Origin: Desulfarculus sp.
Lineage (GTDB): Bacteria > Desulfobacterota > Desulfarculia > Desulfarculales > Desulfarculaceae
Assembly (NCBI GenBank): GCA_016208115.1
Contig: JACQYR010000022.1
Location: forward strand, 1 to 64,000
Reading direction: 5' to 3'
DNA: 64,000 nucleotides
Both the position numbers and the translations under genes were made by a program. Positions 10,901-22,050 of the stretch are shown here, in pieces (position 1 is the first letter of the stretch; each line of letters opens with the position of its first letter). A model generated the notes under the pieces. It saw nothing but the letters and a program-made list of their open reading frames with translations, made no database searches and was not told where the DNA came from.

Positions 10901-11590
10901 CTATTTGGGGGCCTTGCCCGCCGGGGCCGGCGCGGGCGTCGGCTGTTTGCCGGGGGCGATCTTGACCTGGGCCACCACTTCCACCTGATTGACGCGCACG
11001 GTGCGGCCCGGGGGCAGCCTGAGTTGCACGGTCTGGTTGAAGCTGTCGTGGCGGTCGGTCAGGTCTATGGGCACGGTCCAGATCCAGTCCAGATCACCTA
11101 GGTCCTCCTTGCGTCCCCAGACCACCACCTTCTCGGGCTTGAAGGTGACCTCGGCCACCTCGAAGCCGGCCTGGGGGTGGCCGCGAAAGACCGGGCGCAC
11201 CTGCACGTCGCGGGTGATGCGCTTGGCCAGGGTGAGGGTGAAGCTGCCCGGACTGATGCGGATAACCCGCACCCCCGGGGGCAGGCGCAGGTCCTCGGGC
11301 AGCACCTGGAAGACGTGCTCGCCCAGGCCCATGCCCGACAGATCCACCACCTTGACCAGGCGCTCGGAGGCCACTCGGCGGATCAGCGAGCGCGGCCCGT
11401 AGACGCGCACGTCCACCTCGCCGGGATGGTCCTCGACCACCAGGAGTTCGGGGGGCAGGTTGGTTATCTCCACCGCCACCCGCACGCCGATCTCGCTCTT
11501 CTCCTGCCCCACCACGAAGACCCACATGGCCGTGGCGATGGCCAGGGCCAAGAGCTTGAGCGACCAGTTGTGGGTGATGCGCTCAAGCAC
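10901..11590 (-). CDS. YbbR-like domain protein
   Basis: Position between cdaA and glmM; N-terminal TM helix and YbbR-type repeats ([21 protein letters not shown]). Confidence 0.85.
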   Translation of the reverse strand: MLERITHNWSLKLLALAIATAMWVFVVGQEKSEIGVRVAVEITNLPPELLVVEDHPGEVDVRVYGPRSLIRRVASERLVKVVDLSGMGLGEHVFQVLPEDLRLPPGVRVIRISPGSFTLTLAKRITRDVQVRPVFRGHPQAGFEVAEVTFKPEKVVVWGRKEDLGDLDWIWTVPIDLTDRHDSFNQTVQLRLPPGRTVRVNQVEVVAQVKIAPGKQPTPAPAPAGKAPK

Positions 11591-12386
11591 TGGACTTGCC
11601 CCATTTGAACAGTCCGCGCCGCCGGCCCTCGCCCACCTCGAACAACTCGAAGAGCAGGTTGCGCAGGGCCACGGCGTCCAGGTCGGGGGTGAGCTTGCCG
11701 CCCACGGCCACGCTGACGCGGCCGCGTTCCTCGCTGATGACCACGCAGACCGCGTCGGTCTCCTCGCTTAGCCCCAGGGCGGCGCGGTGGCGGGTGCCCA
11801 GGTGGCGGCCCAGGGCGGGGTTGGCCGACAAGGGCAGCACGCAGCGGGCGGCCAGGATGCGGTCGCCGCTGATGATGACCGCGCCGTCGTGCAAGGGGCC
11901 GCTGGTCTGGAATATCTGGACGAGGAGTTCGCGGCTGACCTTGGACTCGATGGGCGTGCCCACCTCCACGTAGTCGCCCAGGCCGATGTGGCGCTCCAGC
12001 ACCATCAGGCCGCCGGTCATGCGCGAGGCCAGGCCCACGGCCGTGCGCACCACCTCCTCCAGGGTGGAGGCGGGGTCGCGCTCCGGCCCGAAGAAGGGGC
12101 CGCGCCCCATGCGGGCCAAGGCCCGGCGGATGTCGTGCTGGAAGATGATGATGACCACCAGGATCAGGGAGGACAGGAAGCTGTTGATGATCCAGTTGAT
12201 GGTAAGAAGGCCCAGTATCTGGCTGACCACCAGGGTGACGAAGACCACGCCCAGGCCCAGCAGCATGTGCATGGCCCTGGTGCCCTTGACCAAGAGAATG
12301 GTCTGGTAGACCACGAAGGTCACCAGGGCGATGTCCAGGGCGTCGCGCCAGGTGATCTGGGTGAAGAGGATCAAGAGGTCGTTCAT
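11583..12386 (-). CDS. cdaA: Diadenylate cyclase (DisA_N domain), CdaA type
   Basis: LHDGAVIISGDRILAARCVLPLS, GTRHRAALGLSEETDAVCVVISEERG; N-terminal TM helices. Confidence 0.93.
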   Translation of the reverse strand: MNDLLILFTQITWRDALDIALVTFVVYQTILLVKGTRAMHMLLGLGVVFVTLVVSQILGLLTINWIINSFLSSLILVVIIIFQHDIRRALARMGRGPFFGPERDPASTLEEVVRTAVGLASRMTGGLMVLERHIGLGDYVEVGTPIESKVSRELLVQIFQTSGPLHDGAVIISGDRILAARCVLPLSANPALGRHLGTRHRAALGLSEETDAVCVVISEERGRVSVAVGGKLTPDLDAVALRNLLFELFEVGEGRRRGLFKWGKSSA

Positions 12387-13282
12387 GGCCACACCGGCGC
12401 GGCCATCACCGCGTCCGCCACTTGCAGCGCCTCCCTGAGCGGCGCCACGTCGTGCACCCGCACCATGTCGGCCCCCAGGGCGGCGGCCAGCACGTGCGCC
12501 CCCACGGTGCCCCACAGGCGCTCGCCGGGCTTGTCGCGGCCGGTGAGCCGGCCGATGAAGGCCTTGCGGCTGGCCCCCAACAGCACCGGGTAGCCCAATT
12601 GGGCCAGGGCCGGCAGGTTGCGGATCAGGGCCAGGTTGTGATCGAGCGTCTTGCCGAAGCCGATGCCCGGGTCCACGACGATGGCCTGCCCGTCCACGCC
12701 GGCCTGTATGGCCACCCGGGCCTGGCCGGCCAGGAAGTCCCTCACCTCGGCCACCACGTCGCCGTATTGGGGGTCCTGTTGCATGGTGCGGGGGCTGCCC
12801 AGCATGTGCATCAGCACCAGGGCCACGCCGCTCTTGGCGCAGAGTCCGGCCATGGCCGGGTCGCCCTTCAGGGCCGTGACGTCGTTGACCATGGCCGCGC
12901 CGGCCTCTATGGCGGCCTCGGCCACCGGGGCCTTGTAGGTGTCTATGCTGATGACCGCGTGGCAGCGCTCCTTGAGTTCGCGCACTACCGGCAGCACCCG
13001 GTCCAGCTCCACCTCCAGGGGGGTGGGGTCCGAGCCGGGGCGGGTGGATTCGCCGCCGATATCCAGGATGGCCGCGCCCTGGCGGGCCAGGGCGAGCCCC
13101 TGCTCCACCGCCGCCTGGCGGTCAACAAAGAGGCCGCCGTCGGAAAAGGAGTCTGGGGTGACGTTGACCACCCCCATGATGAGGGTGGCGCCGCCCAGAG
13201 ACATCTGCCCGCCGGGCAGCTTGAGCCGGCGCGCTCCCGGCTTAGCAGGATGTTGAAAAAGTCCGTCCATGGACTTTTTCAA
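12383..13282 (-). CDS. folP: Dihydropteroate synthase
   Basis: LIMGVVNVTPDSFSDGG, DIGGESTRPGS; first ~13 codons of the ORF lie in a MITE-like element, alternative start at 13204. Confidence 0.93.
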   Translation of the reverse strand: MKKSMDGLFQHPAKPGARRLKLPGGQMSLGGATLIMGVVNVTPDSFSDGGLFVDRQAAVEQGLALARQGAAILDIGGESTRPGSDPTPLEVELDRVLPVVRELKERCHAVISIDTYKAPVAEAAIEAGAAMVNDVTALKGDPAMAGLCAKSGVALVLMHMLGSPRTMQQDPQYGDVVAEVRDFLAGQARVAIQAGVDGQAIVVDPGIGFGKTLDHNLALIRNLPALAQLGYPVLLGASRKAFIGRLTGRDKPGERLWGTVGAHVLAAALGADMVRVHDVAPLREALQVADAVMAAPVWP

Positions 13283-13438
13283 CTCGAGTTAGCCGAAGTG
13301 AATTCGGCTAACTCTCCCAAAAAGCTTGGCGCTTGGCGCTCGCGCTTTTTGGCGGGCCATCCCCTGGGGTCCCCAAGCAAATGCAGTTTGCTCGGGGTGG
13401 GTTCCTGGCCCGCCAGCAGGCTGTTTTTCAACAGCCTG

Positions 13439-13442
<4 letters not shown>
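13242..13442. mobile_element. MITE-like non-coding element with 19-bp terminal inverted repeats
   Basis: TTAGCAGGATGTTGAAAAA (13242-13260) versus reverse complement of TTTTTCAACAGCCTGCTAA (13424-13442), 18/19 match; internal hairpins TGAAAAAGTCC/GGACTTTTTCA and GAGTTAGCCGAA/TTCGGCTAACTC; no ORF. Confidence 0.75.
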
Positions 13443-15127
<1,685 letters not shown>

Positions 15128-15131
<4 letters not shown>

Positions 15132-16615
15132 GGGTCATCTCCAGGTTTCACGGCCTTGCCGGTGGCTGCGCCGTCTAGGCCCTTGTTCAAAGGGGCATTC
15201 TTGAAAAATCTAGTATATGCGGGGGGGTCAATGGTGTCAACGAGGCACAGCCGCAACCAGGGGCCGGAGGAGCGGTTTTGCCTGGCCCGGTCGGCCAGGG
15301 ACCAGGGGGCCGCCCACCATAATCCTTCCTGATCCTCGACCATTACCGTGCGAGGCCGCCACCAGGCCGGCACCTTGCGGTCCAGCAGTACGCGGCCAAG
15401 GCGTTTTTTGCCCGGGGCGCCCAGGGGATGGAAGACCTCGCCCCGGCGGGGTGGCCGCACCATCAGCGGCCAGGCCACGGCCTTGGCCGGCAGCCAGGCC
15501 TCCGGCCCCCGGGCGGCCAAGAGCGGCGGCCCGGGGCACTCCTCCACCTGTAGCCAGCCCCGCAAATGGGGCAGCCACAGCCAGCCCGGGCCATGCATTT
15601 GGGCCTGGAAATCGGCCGGCGGGCCGGCCCAGTAGAGGCGCAGGCAGCCATGCTCCCGGGCCGCCTCCAGGCCGCCGGGCAGGGTCAGCCGGCGCCCCGG
15701 GGGGCCGCCCAGCAGATCGAGCACCTGAGCTACGTGCAGGCTGAGCAGGTGCTGCCCGGCCCCAGTGAGCCGGCCGGCCAGAAAGCGCACCAGGCGGCCC
15801 TGGGCGGCCATGGGCAGGCCCTCCAGGAAGCCCAGTTCCAGGCACAGGCTGTCGCCCTGGGCTCGGCCGGCGGCGGTCCATTGCTGGCCGCACCACCAGA
15901 CCCAGAAATCCTCCTCCTGGGCGCAGATATGGGCCAGGCGACCCAAGGCCTGGTCAGCGCGAGGGTTTATGGCCTGGCGCGTCAGGGGCAGGAGCTGTTG
16001 GCGCACGCGGTTGCGCAGGGGCTCCAGGCCCTGGTTGCTGGGGTCGCTACGCCAGGCCTGGCCCAGGCCACGCAGATAATCACGCAAATCCTGGCGGCTG
16101 GCGGCCAGCAGGGGCCGCCACCAGGGGAGGCCCAAAGGCCGCATGCCGGCCAGGCCGCTGGGGCCGCTGCCGGTGAGCGCCCGGGCCAGCACGGTCTCGG
16201 CCTGGTCGTCCAGGCTGTGGGCCAGGGCGATGACCCCGGCGCCAGCCTCCGTCGCCATCTCCAGCAGGGCCGCGCGCCGGGCCAGGCGGGCCGCCTCCTC
16301 GGGCGAGCGGCCCTGGACCCGCACCGCCACCCGCCGCTCCAGGCAGGGCAGGCCCAGGGAGGCGGCCAGGCCGCGCACAAAGCTGGCATCGTCGGCCGAA
16401 TCAGGGCGCAGGCCGTGGTCCACGTGGGCCACCGTGAGCAGCCAGCCCAGGCCAGGAGCCAGGTGGTGAAGGAGCCGCAGGAGGGCCACCGAGTCGCCGC
16501 CGCCGCTCACTGCCGCCAGGATATTACCCGGCCCCGGCGCCAGGCCTAGCACCTGCCGGCACAGCCCCAAGGCCAGCCCGGGCTTGACGCCCGCCGGAGG
16601 GGGTACTAAGCTCAA
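15128..16615 (-). CDS. tilS: tRNA(Ile)-lysidine synthase
   Basis: AAVSGGGDSVALLRLL PP-loop motif, VDHGLRPDSADDASFVRGLA, LAHSLDDQAETVL; start approximate because the upstream ORF extension is antisense to the MOSC gene. Confidence 0.9.
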
Positions 16616-16646
16616 ATCAATGGACCTATCTAGGAAAGCAATCACC

Positions 16647-17345
16647 ATGCCCCCAGAGCAAGCGGCCGTGGGCCACATCGTATCAGTCAATATTAGTGAA
16701 ACCAAGGGCGTGCGCAAGACCCCCCTGCCCCAGGGAGAGTTGGCCCCCGATGTGGGCCTCAAGGGCGACGCCCACTCCGGCACCTGGCACCGCCAGTTGT
16801 CGCTGTTGGCTTTAGAGTCCATCGAATACATGCGCGGCCTGGGCCTGGACGTGCACCCCGGCGATTTCGCCGAGAACGTCACCACCCAGGGTCTATCCCT
16901 GCACACCCTGCCCATCGGCTCACGCCTGATGCTGGGCGCGGTGGAGGTGGAGGTGACCCAGATCGGCAAGGAGTGCCACACCCGCTGTGCCATCTTTCAC
17001 CAGGCCGGTGACTGTGTCATGCCCAAGGAAGGGATCTTTGCCAAGGTGATCAGGCCGGGCAGCATCAGGCCGGGAGACCGGATAGCAACTGTTGCGGCGC
17101 CGATCCGGGTTGAATGGCGACACTATGACAAGGCCGGTGCAACCCGCCGGGTGGTGATCCAAAAGAACATCACGGCCATCAACCGCATAACCTGTCCGGG
17201 CTTCGTGCCGGCCCGGGGCGACGGCCCCCTGTGCGTGCACCAGCACCTGGTCTACTGCCTGCTCCTCCTGCCCCAGTGCCCGGGCCGCTGCGAGCACTAC
17301 TGGCGGCGCAAGCGGGAGAACGAGTCCGCGCGGGGCCGGCCGTGA
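16647..17345 (+). CDS. MOSC-domain protein with Cys-containing C-terminal extension
   Basis: LKGDAHSGTWHRQLSLL, PGDFAENVTTQGL, QIGKECH; C-terminal extension with CPGF, CVHQHLVYC, CPGRC. Confidence 0.85.
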   Translation: MPPEQAAVGHIVSVNISETKGVRKTPLPQGELAPDVGLKGDAHSGTWHRQLSLLALESIEYMRGLGLDVHPGDFAENVTTQGLSLHTLPIGSRLMLGAVEVEVTQIGKECHTRCAIFHQAGDCVMPKEGIFAKVIRPGSIRPGDRIATVAAPIRVEWRHYDKAGATRRVVIQKNITAINRITCPGFVPARGDGPLCVHQHLVYCLLLLPQCPGRCEHYWRRKRENESARGRP

Positions 17346-17824
17346 AGGAGCGCCTGACCTGCCCGGCCTGCGGAGCGCTGGTGGAGCGCTTTTCCAATCC
17401 CTTTCCCACCGTGGACGTGGTGATCGAGCTCATGGGCCGGGGTGGCCCGCCGCCCATCGTGATCATCGAGCGCCGTAACCCTCCCCGGGGCTGGGCCTTG
17501 CCCGGCGGTTTCGTGGACTACGGCGAGACCCTGGAGCAGGCCGCCCGGCGCGAGGCCCACGAGGAAACCGGCCTGGAGGTTGAGCTGGTGGCCCTGTTGG
17601 GCGTGTACTCCGATCCCCGGCGGGACCCGCGCCAGCACAACCTTTCGGCGGTCTACGTGGCCCGGGCCACGGGCCTGCCCCAGGCCGGCGACGACGCCGC
17701 CGGGCTGGGGGCCTTCGACGCCGAGGCGCCGCCCCGGCCCCTGTGCTTTGACCACGAACTGATCCTGCGCCACTACCTGGCCTGGCGGCGCGGAGAGAGG
17801 CCGGCGGCGCCGGTGCAGGATTAG
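17342..17824 (+). CDS. NUDIX hydrolase
   Basis: Nudix box GGFVDYGETLEQAARREAHEETGLEV; GTG start overlapping the MOSC stop. Confidence 0.92.
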   Translation: MKERLTCPACGALVERFSNPFPTVDVVIELMGRGGPPPIVIIERRNPPRGWALPGGFVDYGETLEQAARREAHEETGLEVELVALLGVYSDPRRDPRQHNLSAVYVARATGLPQAGDDAAGLGAFDAEAPPRPLCFDHELILRHYLAWRRGERPAAPVQD

Positions 17825-17848
17825 CCGACCCTAACCCTGGAGACGAGC

Positions 17849-18427
17849 ATGGCAGACGAGCGCGACCTGACCGTGGAGGAGCAAAAGCGGCTGTTGGCCG
17901 TGGCGCGCCAGACCATCGAGGCCCTGGTGCGCGGCCAGCGCCCGCCCGCCCAGGCGGCGGACCTGGAGGCGCTCACCTTCCAGCGGGGGGCCTTCGTGAC
18001 CATCCACCGCCGGGGGCAACTGCGCGGCTGCATCGGCAACTTCACCTCGCCCCACGACCTGGTCACCACCGTGGGCGAGATGGCCCAGGCCGCCGCCACC
18101 CAGGACCCGCGCTTCATGCCCGTGCGGCCCATGGAGCTCGGCGAGATTGACCTGGAGATCAGCGTGCTCTCGCCGCTACGGCCCATCCAGGACGTCAACG
18201 AGATAGAGGTGGGCCGCCACGGCATCTACATCATCGCCCCCCGGGGCCGGGGGGTGCTCTTGCCCCAGGTGGCCACCGAGCAAGGCTGGGACCGCGACAC
18301 CTTCCTGGAGCACACCTGCCTCAAGGCCGGCCTCAACCCCGGCTGCTGGCGCGACCCCCAGACCCAGGTGCTGATCTTCTCGGCCCAGGTCTTCGGCGAA
18401 CGGGATTTGCTGGGCCGGGCGGAATGA
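17849..18427 (+). CDS. AMMECR1-domain protein (AmmeMemoRadiSam protein A-like)
   Basis: RGAFVTIHRRGQLRGCIGN, DLEISVLSPLRPI, VGRHGIYI. Confidence 0.9.
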   Translation: MADERDLTVEEQKRLLAVARQTIEALVRGQRPPAQAADLEALTFQRGAFVTIHRRGQLRGCIGNFTSPHDLVTTVGEMAQAAATQDPRFMPVRPMELGEIDLEISVLSPLRPIQDVNEIEVGRHGIYIIAPRGRGVLLPQVATEQGWDRDTFLEHTCLKAGLNPGCWRDPQTQVLIFSAQVFGERDLLGRAE

Positions 18428-18500
18428 AGCGGAATGAAGATGTTGGGTGACGGGGCAAGAGCCCCTAACCCAACCTACAAGGCTTGGCTCTTGATGTAGG

Positions 18501-18615
18501 GGCGGGGGTAGAGTGCCTCGACTCCCAATGCGGGTCGGGAGACGCTCTCCCGTAACCAACCCCGTTTGCTCCCGTAGTGGCCATGTTGAACATGCAAGGG
18601 GCGGGGTTTATCCCC
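18501..18615 (+). repeat. 115-bp dispersed intergenic repeat, copy A
   Basis: Ungapped match to reverse complement of 32696-32810 with 7 differences (~94% identity). Confidence 0.85.
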
Positions 18616-18630
18616 GCCCCTGTATTTTTT
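18597..18630 (+). terminator. Hairpin plus T-tract (AGGGGCGGGG-TTTAT-CCCCGCCCCT-GTATTTTTT)
   Basis: Perfect 10-bp stem followed by TATTTTTT. Confidence 0.75.
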
Positions 18631-18631
18631 C

Positions 18632-18746
18632 GGCAACCCCGCAACGGGAGCCGCCAGCCTCGGTCAGGCCGCAAGGCCACCCGACCCGTATATGCCCGCG
18701 GGGGCACCCCGCCGGCCCGTATTTGCCCCGCGGGGGGCACCCCGCC
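18632..18746 (+). repeat. Dispersed extragenic repeat family 2, copy 2
   Basis: GCAACGGGAGCCGCCAGCCTCGGTC...CCACCCGACCCGTATATGCCCGCGGGGGCACCCC; abuts stop of the minus-strand SCP2 gene. Confidence 0.6.
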
Positions 18747-19159
18747 TAGGCTTTTAGGCCCTTCTCGGCCAGCACCGCAAGGTAGATGGGCGCGATCATC
18801 TTGAGCACCGGCGCCAGCTTCAAGAGGGCCGCCGTGGAGCCCTTGGCCTTGATGCGCCCCGTGGCCATGGCCACCACCGGGTTGAGCTGGTTGGACCAGG
18901 CCTGGTGCCCCACATCCACCCCGGCCAGGATGGTCACGTCGGGGCGGCCCGAGGGAGCGCCGGCCCCCACCTCTATGACCTGCTCCCGGGCGTCCACGAA
19001 AAAGGAAATCTGTGGGTCGTCCTGGGTGTAATCGAAGTAGACCATTTGCTTTAACTTCCCCACGACTCCGGCGATCTGGGGGTCGGCCGCCGCCCGGCGG
19101 AAGGTCTCCACAAAGGCCTCCACCGCCTGGGACGGATCGTTGAAGTATTTGGATTTCAT
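18746..19159 (-). CDS. SCP2 sterol-binding domain protein
   Basis: PDVTILAGVDVGHQAWSNQLNPVVAMATGRIKAKGS, SCP2-like fold region. Confidence 0.75.
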   Translation of the reverse strand: MKSKYFNDPSQAVEAFVETFRRAAADPQIAGVVGKLKQMVYFDYTQDDPQISFFVDAREQVIEVGAGAPSGRPDVTILAGVDVGHQAWSNQLNPVVAMATGRIKAKGSTAALLKLAPVLKMIAPIYLAVLAEKGLKA

Positions 19160-19204
19160 GGTGCAATCCTTATATTTAATGTTATTCTGTTCGCTTTTCT
19201 TCTG

Positions 19205-19290
19205 CCCGCAACCTGCGGCGGGAGCCGCCAGCGCTGGTCGGGGCCACCCACTCACCCGACCAGTTAATGCCCCATGGGGGGCACCCCATT
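19205..19290 (+). repeat. Dispersed extragenic repeat family 2, copy 3
   Basis: GCAACCTGCGGCGGGAGCCGCCAGCGCTGGTCGG...CACCCGACCAGTTAATGCCCCATGGGGGGCACCCC. Confidence 0.6.
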
Positions 19291-21949
19291 ACCAGGCCAG
19301 TTCGAAGACCTCGTAGACCTGGCCGGGATCGGTGACCGGCCGGGGGTTGAAGATGCAGGCCGGGTCGGCCACGGCGTGGGCCGCGGCCTCGAACAGGGCC
19401 TCCTCGGGCACGCCCAGGTCCCTGAGCCGCCGGGGGTGGCCGATGCGCTCCATCAGGTCGTCCACGGCGGTGGCCGCCGCCAGGGCCGCCTGGTCCTCGG
19501 CCAGTCCGGCGGTATGCACCCCCAGGGCCTGGGCCGCCTGGACCAGGGCCGGGGCGCAGAACTCGGCGTTGAAGCGCATCACCTGGGGCAGCACCACCCC
19601 GCAGGCGCTGCCGTGGGGTACCCCGTACAGGGCGCCCACGGTGTGAGCCATGGCGTGGGCCAGGGCCACCTGGGCGGTGCAGAAGGCCCAGCCGGCCAGG
19701 GCGGCGGCCACCTGCATGTTGGAGCGGGCCGTGAGGTCGCCGCCGTTTTCCACGCAGACCGGCAGGTTCTGGGCGATGAGCCGGATGGCGTGCAGGGCGA
19801 GCGCGTCGCAGACCGGGTTGCTGCGCAGGCTCATCAGGGCCTCCAGGGCGTGGGTCAGGGCGTCCAGGCCGGTGCCGGCGGTGAGCCCCGGGGGCAGCCC
19901 TTGTACGAACTGGGGGTCCAGGATGGCCACCCGAGGGAAGATGGCGTTCTCCAGGACGTAGACCTTGCGCCCCACGGCGTGGTTCTTGATGACCGCCACG
20001 TTGGTGACCTCGCTGCCGGTGCCCGCCGTGGTGGGCACGGCGATGTGGGGCGTGGCCGGGCGGTTGAGCCTGAGCACCGCCACGTGGTCAATGGCCTGGC
20101 CGCCCTCGCTCAAGAGCACGGCCAAGGCCTTGGCCGTGTCCATGACGCTGCCTCCGCCCACGCTGACCACGGCGTCGGCCCCCATCGCCCGGGCCGCGCT
20201 GGCGGCGGCGTCCACGGTGGCCAGGCCGCTGTCCTGGGGTATGTCGAGGAAGACCCCGGCGCAGTAGCCGCCCAGGGCCTTCTTGGCCTTGTCCACCAGG
20301 CCGGCGGTGGCCACGCCGGGGTCGCTGAGCAATATGGCCCTTTGGCAGCCCAGGGCCTGCATCTCCGCGCCGATGCTGGCGATTGACCCCAGGCCGCTGT
20401 TGAGCTTGGTGGGGCCGGCGTATTGGAAGGTGGCGCTGTGGGGGTAGCTGAACATCATCTGGAAGGCCAGCTTGTTGGCCGGGTCGGCCTCGGCGGCCAC
20501 GTGTACCCGCTTGATCTGGGTGTACTCGGCCAGGCCGTGATAGCCCAGCTCCCGCCCCACGCCCGACTGCTTGTAGCCGCCAAAGGGGCAGTAGTCGCCA
20601 AAGGCGTGGTAGTCGTTGATCCACATGGTGCCGGTGGCCACGCCATGGGCTATTGCCTCGGCCCGGGCGATGTCCTGGGACCACACCCCCCCGGCCAGGC
20701 CGTAGGGGCTGTCGTTGGCGATGGCCACGGCCTCCTCGTCGTCGTGGAAGGGGATGACGCAGACCACCGGCCCGAAGATCTCCTCGCGGGCGATGCGCAT
20801 GGAGTTGTTCACCCCGGCGAAGATGGTGGGCTGGTAGTAGTAGCCGTCCTCCAGGTCGAAGCGCTCCGGTCTTTGGCCACCGCAGACCAGCTCGGCGCCC
20901 TCCTGGCGGCCCAGTTGCACATACTGCTCGGTGGTGGCCAGTTGGCCGGCGCTGACCAGGGGACCCATCTGGGAGGCCGCGTCCAACTGGTAGGCGATGT
21001 GGATGTCACCCACCCTTTTGGCCAGGCGCTCCACGAACTGATCGTAGAGCTTGTCCTGCACCAGGATGCGGGTGCCGGACTCGCAGACCTGGCCGCAGTG
21101 GAAGAAGGTGCCAAACAGCCCGCCGTCTATGGCCAGGTTGAGGTCGGCGTCGTCCAGCACGATGTTGGCGCTCTTGCCGCCCAGCTCCAGGGTCACCTTC
21201 TTGACCGTGTCGGCGGCCATCTTCATGATCTCGCGCCCCACCTGGGTGGAGCCGGTGAAGGCGATCTTGTCCACCATGGGGTGGGTGCACAAGACCCGGC
21301 CCAGCTCGGCCCCCGGGCCGGCGATGATGTTCACCACCCCCGGCGGCACCTGGCTCTCGGCCAGGGCTTCGGCGATGATGAGCGCCGAGACGGGGGTGTG
21401 GCTGGCCGGCTTGAGCACCACGGTGTTGCCCATGATGGCGTCCATGGCGATCTTCCACATGGCCATGCTGAAGGGGAAGTTCCAGGGGATGATGCCCACG
21501 CACACCCCCAGGGGTTCGCGCCGCACGTAGTTGCGCGCCGGGAAGAAGGGGTTGCCCGAGACCGGTATCTCCTCCCGCCAGGGAAAGTCCCTGGCCGCCA
21601 GTTGGGCCAGGTTGCGCACCATAAGAGAGCCCAGGAATATCTCGGTCTTGGTACGGTTGATGATGCCGCCCGAGTCCAGGGACTCGAACATGGCCAGGCG
21701 CACGGCGTGGCGCAGCACCCGGTCGGCGAAATCCATCATGATGCGGGCGCGTTTGGCCGGCTCCAGGCCGGACCAGACGCCGCTGTCAAAGGCCCGGCGG
21801 GCGACCTGGACGGCCGCCTCGGCCTCGGCCGGCCCGGCTTGGGCCACGGTGGCGAAGGCCTGGCCCGTGCCCGGGTCCAGGGTCTCGAAGGCCGCCCCGT
21901 TCTGGGCGTCCACGAACTGGCCGTCAATGTAGAGCTTGAAATGCTCCAT
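19289..21949 (-). CDS. Fusion of NAD(P)-dependent aldehyde dehydrogenase and iron-containing alcohol dehydrogenase
   Basis: N-term VTLELGGKSANIVLDDADL ... CGQVCESGTRILV (classical ALDH); C-term GGGSVMDTAKALAVL, PTTAGTGSEVTNVAVI, DALTHALEA, HAMAHTVGALYGVPHGSACG (Fe-ADH). Confidence 0.93.
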   Translation of the reverse strand: MEHFKLYIDGQFVDAQNGAAFETLDPGTGQAFATVAQAGPAEAEAAVQVARRAFDSGVWSGLEPAKRARIMMDFADRVLRHAVRLAMFESLDSGGIINRTKTEIFLGSLMVRNLAQLAARDFPWREEIPVSGNPFFPARNYVRREPLGVCVGIIPWNFPFSMAMWKIAMDAIMGNTVVLKPASHTPVSALIIAEALAESQVPPGVVNIIAGPGAELGRVLCTHPMVDKIAFTGSTQVGREIMKMAADTVKKVTLELGGKSANIVLDDADLNLAIDGGLFGTFFHCGQVCESGTRILVQDKLYDQFVERLAKRVGDIHIAYQLDAASQMGPLVSAGQLATTEQYVQLGRQEGAELVCGGQRPERFDLEDGYYYQPTIFAGVNNSMRIAREEIFGPVVCVIPFHDDEEAVAIANDSPYGLAGGVWSQDIARAEAIAHGVATGTMWINDYHAFGDYCPFGGYKQSGVGRELGYHGLAEYTQIKRVHVAAEADPANKLAFQMMFSYPHSATFQYAGPTKLNSGLGSIASIGAEMQALGCQRAILLSDPGVATAGLVDKAKKALGGYCAGVFLDIPQDSGLATVDAAASAARAMGADAVVSVGGGSVMDTAKALAVLLSEGGQAIDHVAVLRLNRPATPHIAVPTTAGTGSEVTNVAVIKNHAVGRKVYVLENAIFPRVAILDPQFVQGLPPGLTAGTGLDALTHALEALMSLRSNPVCDALALHAIRLIAQNLPVCVENGGDLTARSNMQVAAALAGWAFCTAQVALAHAMAHTVGALYGVPHGSACGVVLPQVMRFNAEFCAPALVQAAQALGVHTAGLAEDQAALAAATAVDDLMERIGHPRRLRDLGVPEEALFEAAAHAVADPACIFNPRPVTDPGQVYEVFELAW

Positions 21950-22050
21950 GGGAGCCTCCTTGGCGGGGGGCCTGGGGCAAAAAACGTCGGCGGGTATTCA
22001 TGAAATACGCCTTGGGGGTGGGCAAAGTCAAGTGCCGCCTGAATGCGGGC

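Noticed and set aside
16616-16993. N-terminal ~126-residue extension of the tilS ORF
   Set aside because: Lies antisense to the well-supported MOSC gene; TilS homology begins near the PP-loop at ~16600.
18465-19166. 233-aa minus-strand ORF including MFNMATTGANGVG peptide
   Set aside because: Spans the SCP2 gene in the wrong frame plus intergenic repeats; similarity to the 32.7 kb locus is explained by the DNA repeat.
20423-22003. 526-aa plus-strand ORF
   Set aside because: Antisense to the ALDH-FeADH fusion gene.
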